Below, in pieces: positions 46,901 to 48,821 of a DNA stretch of 48,821 bases. Position 1 is the first letter of the stretch; each line of letters opens with the position of its first letter. The position numbers and the translations under genes are program-made. Under the pieces are notes generated by a model, which was given only the letters and a program-made list of their open reading frames with translations, was not told the origin of the DNA and searched no databases. The stretch is from Aculops lycopersici (taxonomy: Eukaryota > Arthropoda > Arachnida > Trombidiformes > Eriophyidae): positions 9,001,427-9,050,247 of the forward strand of contig WNKI01000002.1 in NCBI GenBank assembly GCA_015350385.1. The letters run 5' to 3'.

Positions 46901-47577
46901 GTAAACGCGGAAAACTCACTCATATCCTTTAGGTAGTTCGGAAAACTATCTTTTGTTACTGAAGGCTTATTTCCGGAATGATTCACGGAGAAACTGGGCA
47001 AATTCGTTATTTCGGCTGAAGTATTAGAATGGTTACTCTTGGAGGAACTCTCACATTTAGACTGTAGGTACAGATACTCATTAACCTCAAGACAATCATC
47101 ATCGATGGGTAAGTTACTAACACATGGCACTGATTTGTCACAAGTAGTATAAGGCCGGGGAGTCTTTCTTCTATCACTATGAATGGGAGAAGATGATGAA
47201 AAATATGGAGAATCAACTGATGAGCAGCCTGACGATGATGAAAGCGCTGAGCTCATCGACCCGTCGACTGTAGTATCACGGGTCTCCAAATTACCGACAC
47301 TGATAGTTGGTAGTGTTTCATTTGGTTTTTTATGATATTTGCGAACACGTTCGGTTTGCATCAGACAGCCGGCCGCCCTCGCATCTTTTTTGAGTCCAGT
47401 TTGTTCCATAGGCAACATCGACGAACTTCCGTTGCAGTTTGAACCTGTGACCTCATCGACGTGTGCTTTAATGCTACCGCCATAATTGAATAACCGCTTT
47501 AGATGCAAGTTGTGCATGGAATTACAACCTCTCCGACCTTCCGCTTTGGTTCGACCTGACATTTGTGTAAGGCTCAT
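43914..47577 (-). CDS. Large disordered protein; probable 5' coding exon of the Rho exchange factor gene
   Basis: An open frame of 1221 codons from an ATG at 47577, which has an in-frame TAA 12 bp upstream, so the start is well supported. The frame would end at 43900, but at 43913 there is an excellent 5' splice site (GAAG-GTAAGT) only four codons before that stop. The protein is disordered and rich in Ser, Thr, Asn, Lys and Arg, with a proline run (PNIPPPPPPPLPASRPR) able to bind SH3 or profilin-type partners, a VPVPPPVVPFFKEMAL block and several SSSSP patches. I recognise no domain. No other minus-strand coding sequence appears before the Rho exchange factor. The splice phase (one base left over) fits the acceptor at 37518, giving a joined product of 3502 residues. 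Alternatively it is a one-exon gene of 1225 residues. Confidence 0.75.
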
Positions 47578-48821
47578 TATGGCGTAATCTTATATTCTGA
47601 GAACGTGTTCGCATAGGGATGAAGGACAAGATAATTGTGTAAGTGAGGTTGTCTCTTTATCGTATGCGACGATTCATTTCTGGCTTGATGCAGGAAAGAT
47701 TGGGGTTTTGAAGAATAATCTAGCAGACGAACTGCCTATTTTTGCATTGAAGTCGGAATGCCTCAATTCGCGAGTTATACCAAAGGAGCTAGATCGGACC
47801 AAACCATCGCAAGAATAACTTGAAAACATTAAAGATTGATTTTGAGATGTAAGGTATCAGTCGGTCGGTCATAGATAGCGGAGAAGATGGGGTTGAAGGT
47901 TTAGACTCGATCCAATTTGCCTAAGGATATTGTAGTTGTCTCGATGCTTGAATCCTATTCAAAATTTGAAAATCAAGTGCTTGTTGATTCTACAGGAAAT
48001 CAACATGCACCGGAAGATTGAATTGTCTGGCTGATGGACATGGAGACTTAATTGATATGTGAAAGATGGTTACAGTCAAACTCAAATTTCAAAGAAAAAG
48101 GCAAAAGTTGGACGGTGGGGAAAACTCAAGTGGGTAATTGTTCTAGAATAGTGAAAATTTATTTACCCAATCAAATGGATATTAGTTTCAATATGAAGCT
48201 CCCATTGTGCTTGGAATCACATCATTCAAATACATCACCAGAGCTCGACTATTCCTTTGTGGCCGCTTGTGAGAGGTTTCGTCGTTCATGGTGCCATTGC
48301 AATGCAATTAAACGGCCATTCAATAGGCCGTTGTGCAACATATGCTTTCTCATATGAGCAACTCTTTTGGAAGTGTTGGCATCGCATACCGTCAGATAGA
48401 GACTTGAACAATTTGGATCCAACCGCCCAGGCTAGTATCACCTCCGCCCAACTGGCAACGGCGTTTAATCTCGCCCTTGCTGTTGAGGCCTGGACAAAAG
48501 AACTGAGGTTTGAACTTGGTATAACTGTCTATTATAACTCGGTGCGGCAATTGATTGCAAGCTTGCTACGCCTATCACTTGGACTTCCACCTTGCGGCCA
48601 CCGACTATTACTTCCACTGCCATTCCCACCTAAAGCAGTATCACCACTGCCACAACAACAGCGGCTACCAAGATCATCAGCTATCAGCTGTTCATGCCGA
48701 TTAGCCAAGTACAAAAGGCGGCTACGGCGGCGGACATCAGCAATGGCAGTGGGTAGCTACCAAAAGAATAATTGTGACACCCAACGGTAAATGAAGTCAA
48801 AACAAACCGACGAAAAGAGAG
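47578..48821. other. Upstream flank of the large disordered-protein exon
   Basis: About 1.2 kb to the window end. I see no gene. The plus-strand open frame at 48257-48790 lacks an ATG at its start and resembles nothing known; its Leu/Pro/Arg-rich end looks like random translation. Confidence 0.5.

Noticed and set aside
48257..48790. 177-codon plus-strand open frame
   Set aside because: It starts at a TTG, has random Leu/Pro/Arg composition at its end and no similarity to a family I know.

Overview
This window is nuclear DNA from an animal. It carries eukaryote-only genes (coatomer, anaphase-promoting complex, Microprocessor, ANTH-type clathrin adaptor, fibulin-like matrix protein, Rho exchange factor), Kozak-type ATG contexts, GT-AG introns, AATAAA signals, microsatellites and a Tc1/mariner-type transposon. 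Most coding regions are single open frames, even for families that usually have many exons (COPB1, PMS2, PICALM, DGCR8). The introns that can be proved by reading frame are only 84 to 115 bp long. An intron-poor ecdysozoan, perhaps an acariform mite or another arthropod, would fit. That placement is inference; the sequence has no diagnostic marker.

Layout. 1-1467: (CT)n tract and leader. 1468-2418 (+): adiponectin-receptor-like protein. 2787-4040 (-): mitochondrial ribosomal protein L39. 4454-7435 (-): coatomer beta. 7933-8508 (+): APC10, convergent with PMS2 (8582-11470, -). 12308-13024 (+): unrecognised secreted protein with a TATA promoter, whose 3' coding end overlaps that of a FIT-family lipid protein (12955-13740, -). 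14174-14485 (+): ENY2. 14602-15851 (-): short fibulin-like protein. 18505-20688 (+): AP180/CALM. 21057-21569 (-): pterin carbinolamine dehydratase. 22741-22875: CAA/CAG tract. 23445-24791 (+): GNAT acetyltransferase. 24945-25469 (-): SPCS2. 25997-27391 (+): DGCR8/Pasha. 27392-29469: CpG-rich non-coding stretch with two tandem hairpins. 29470-29889 (-): MRPS6. 30559-37546 (-): DH-PH Rho exchange factor. 37769-39080: complete DD37E transposon with 24-bp inverted repeats and TA target duplication. 43914-47577 (-): very large disordered-protein exon. The rest has no recognisable gene.

The genes are mostly unrelated housekeeping functions: translation in mitochondria, vesicle coats, ER processing, DNA repair, cell cycle and chromatin. 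They are packed as convergent and divergent pairs and not as functional clusters. The most interesting structural result is that the exon at 43914-47577 and the Rho exchange factor exons are phase-compatible across a 6.4-kb interval holding the transposon, so they may form one gene of about 3500 codons. No clearly new multi-gene system was found. The best candidates for novelty are this giant Rho-GEF gene, its PH domain split by a long insertion, the possible second myristoylated start, the antisense coding overlap, and the unrecognised secreted protein.
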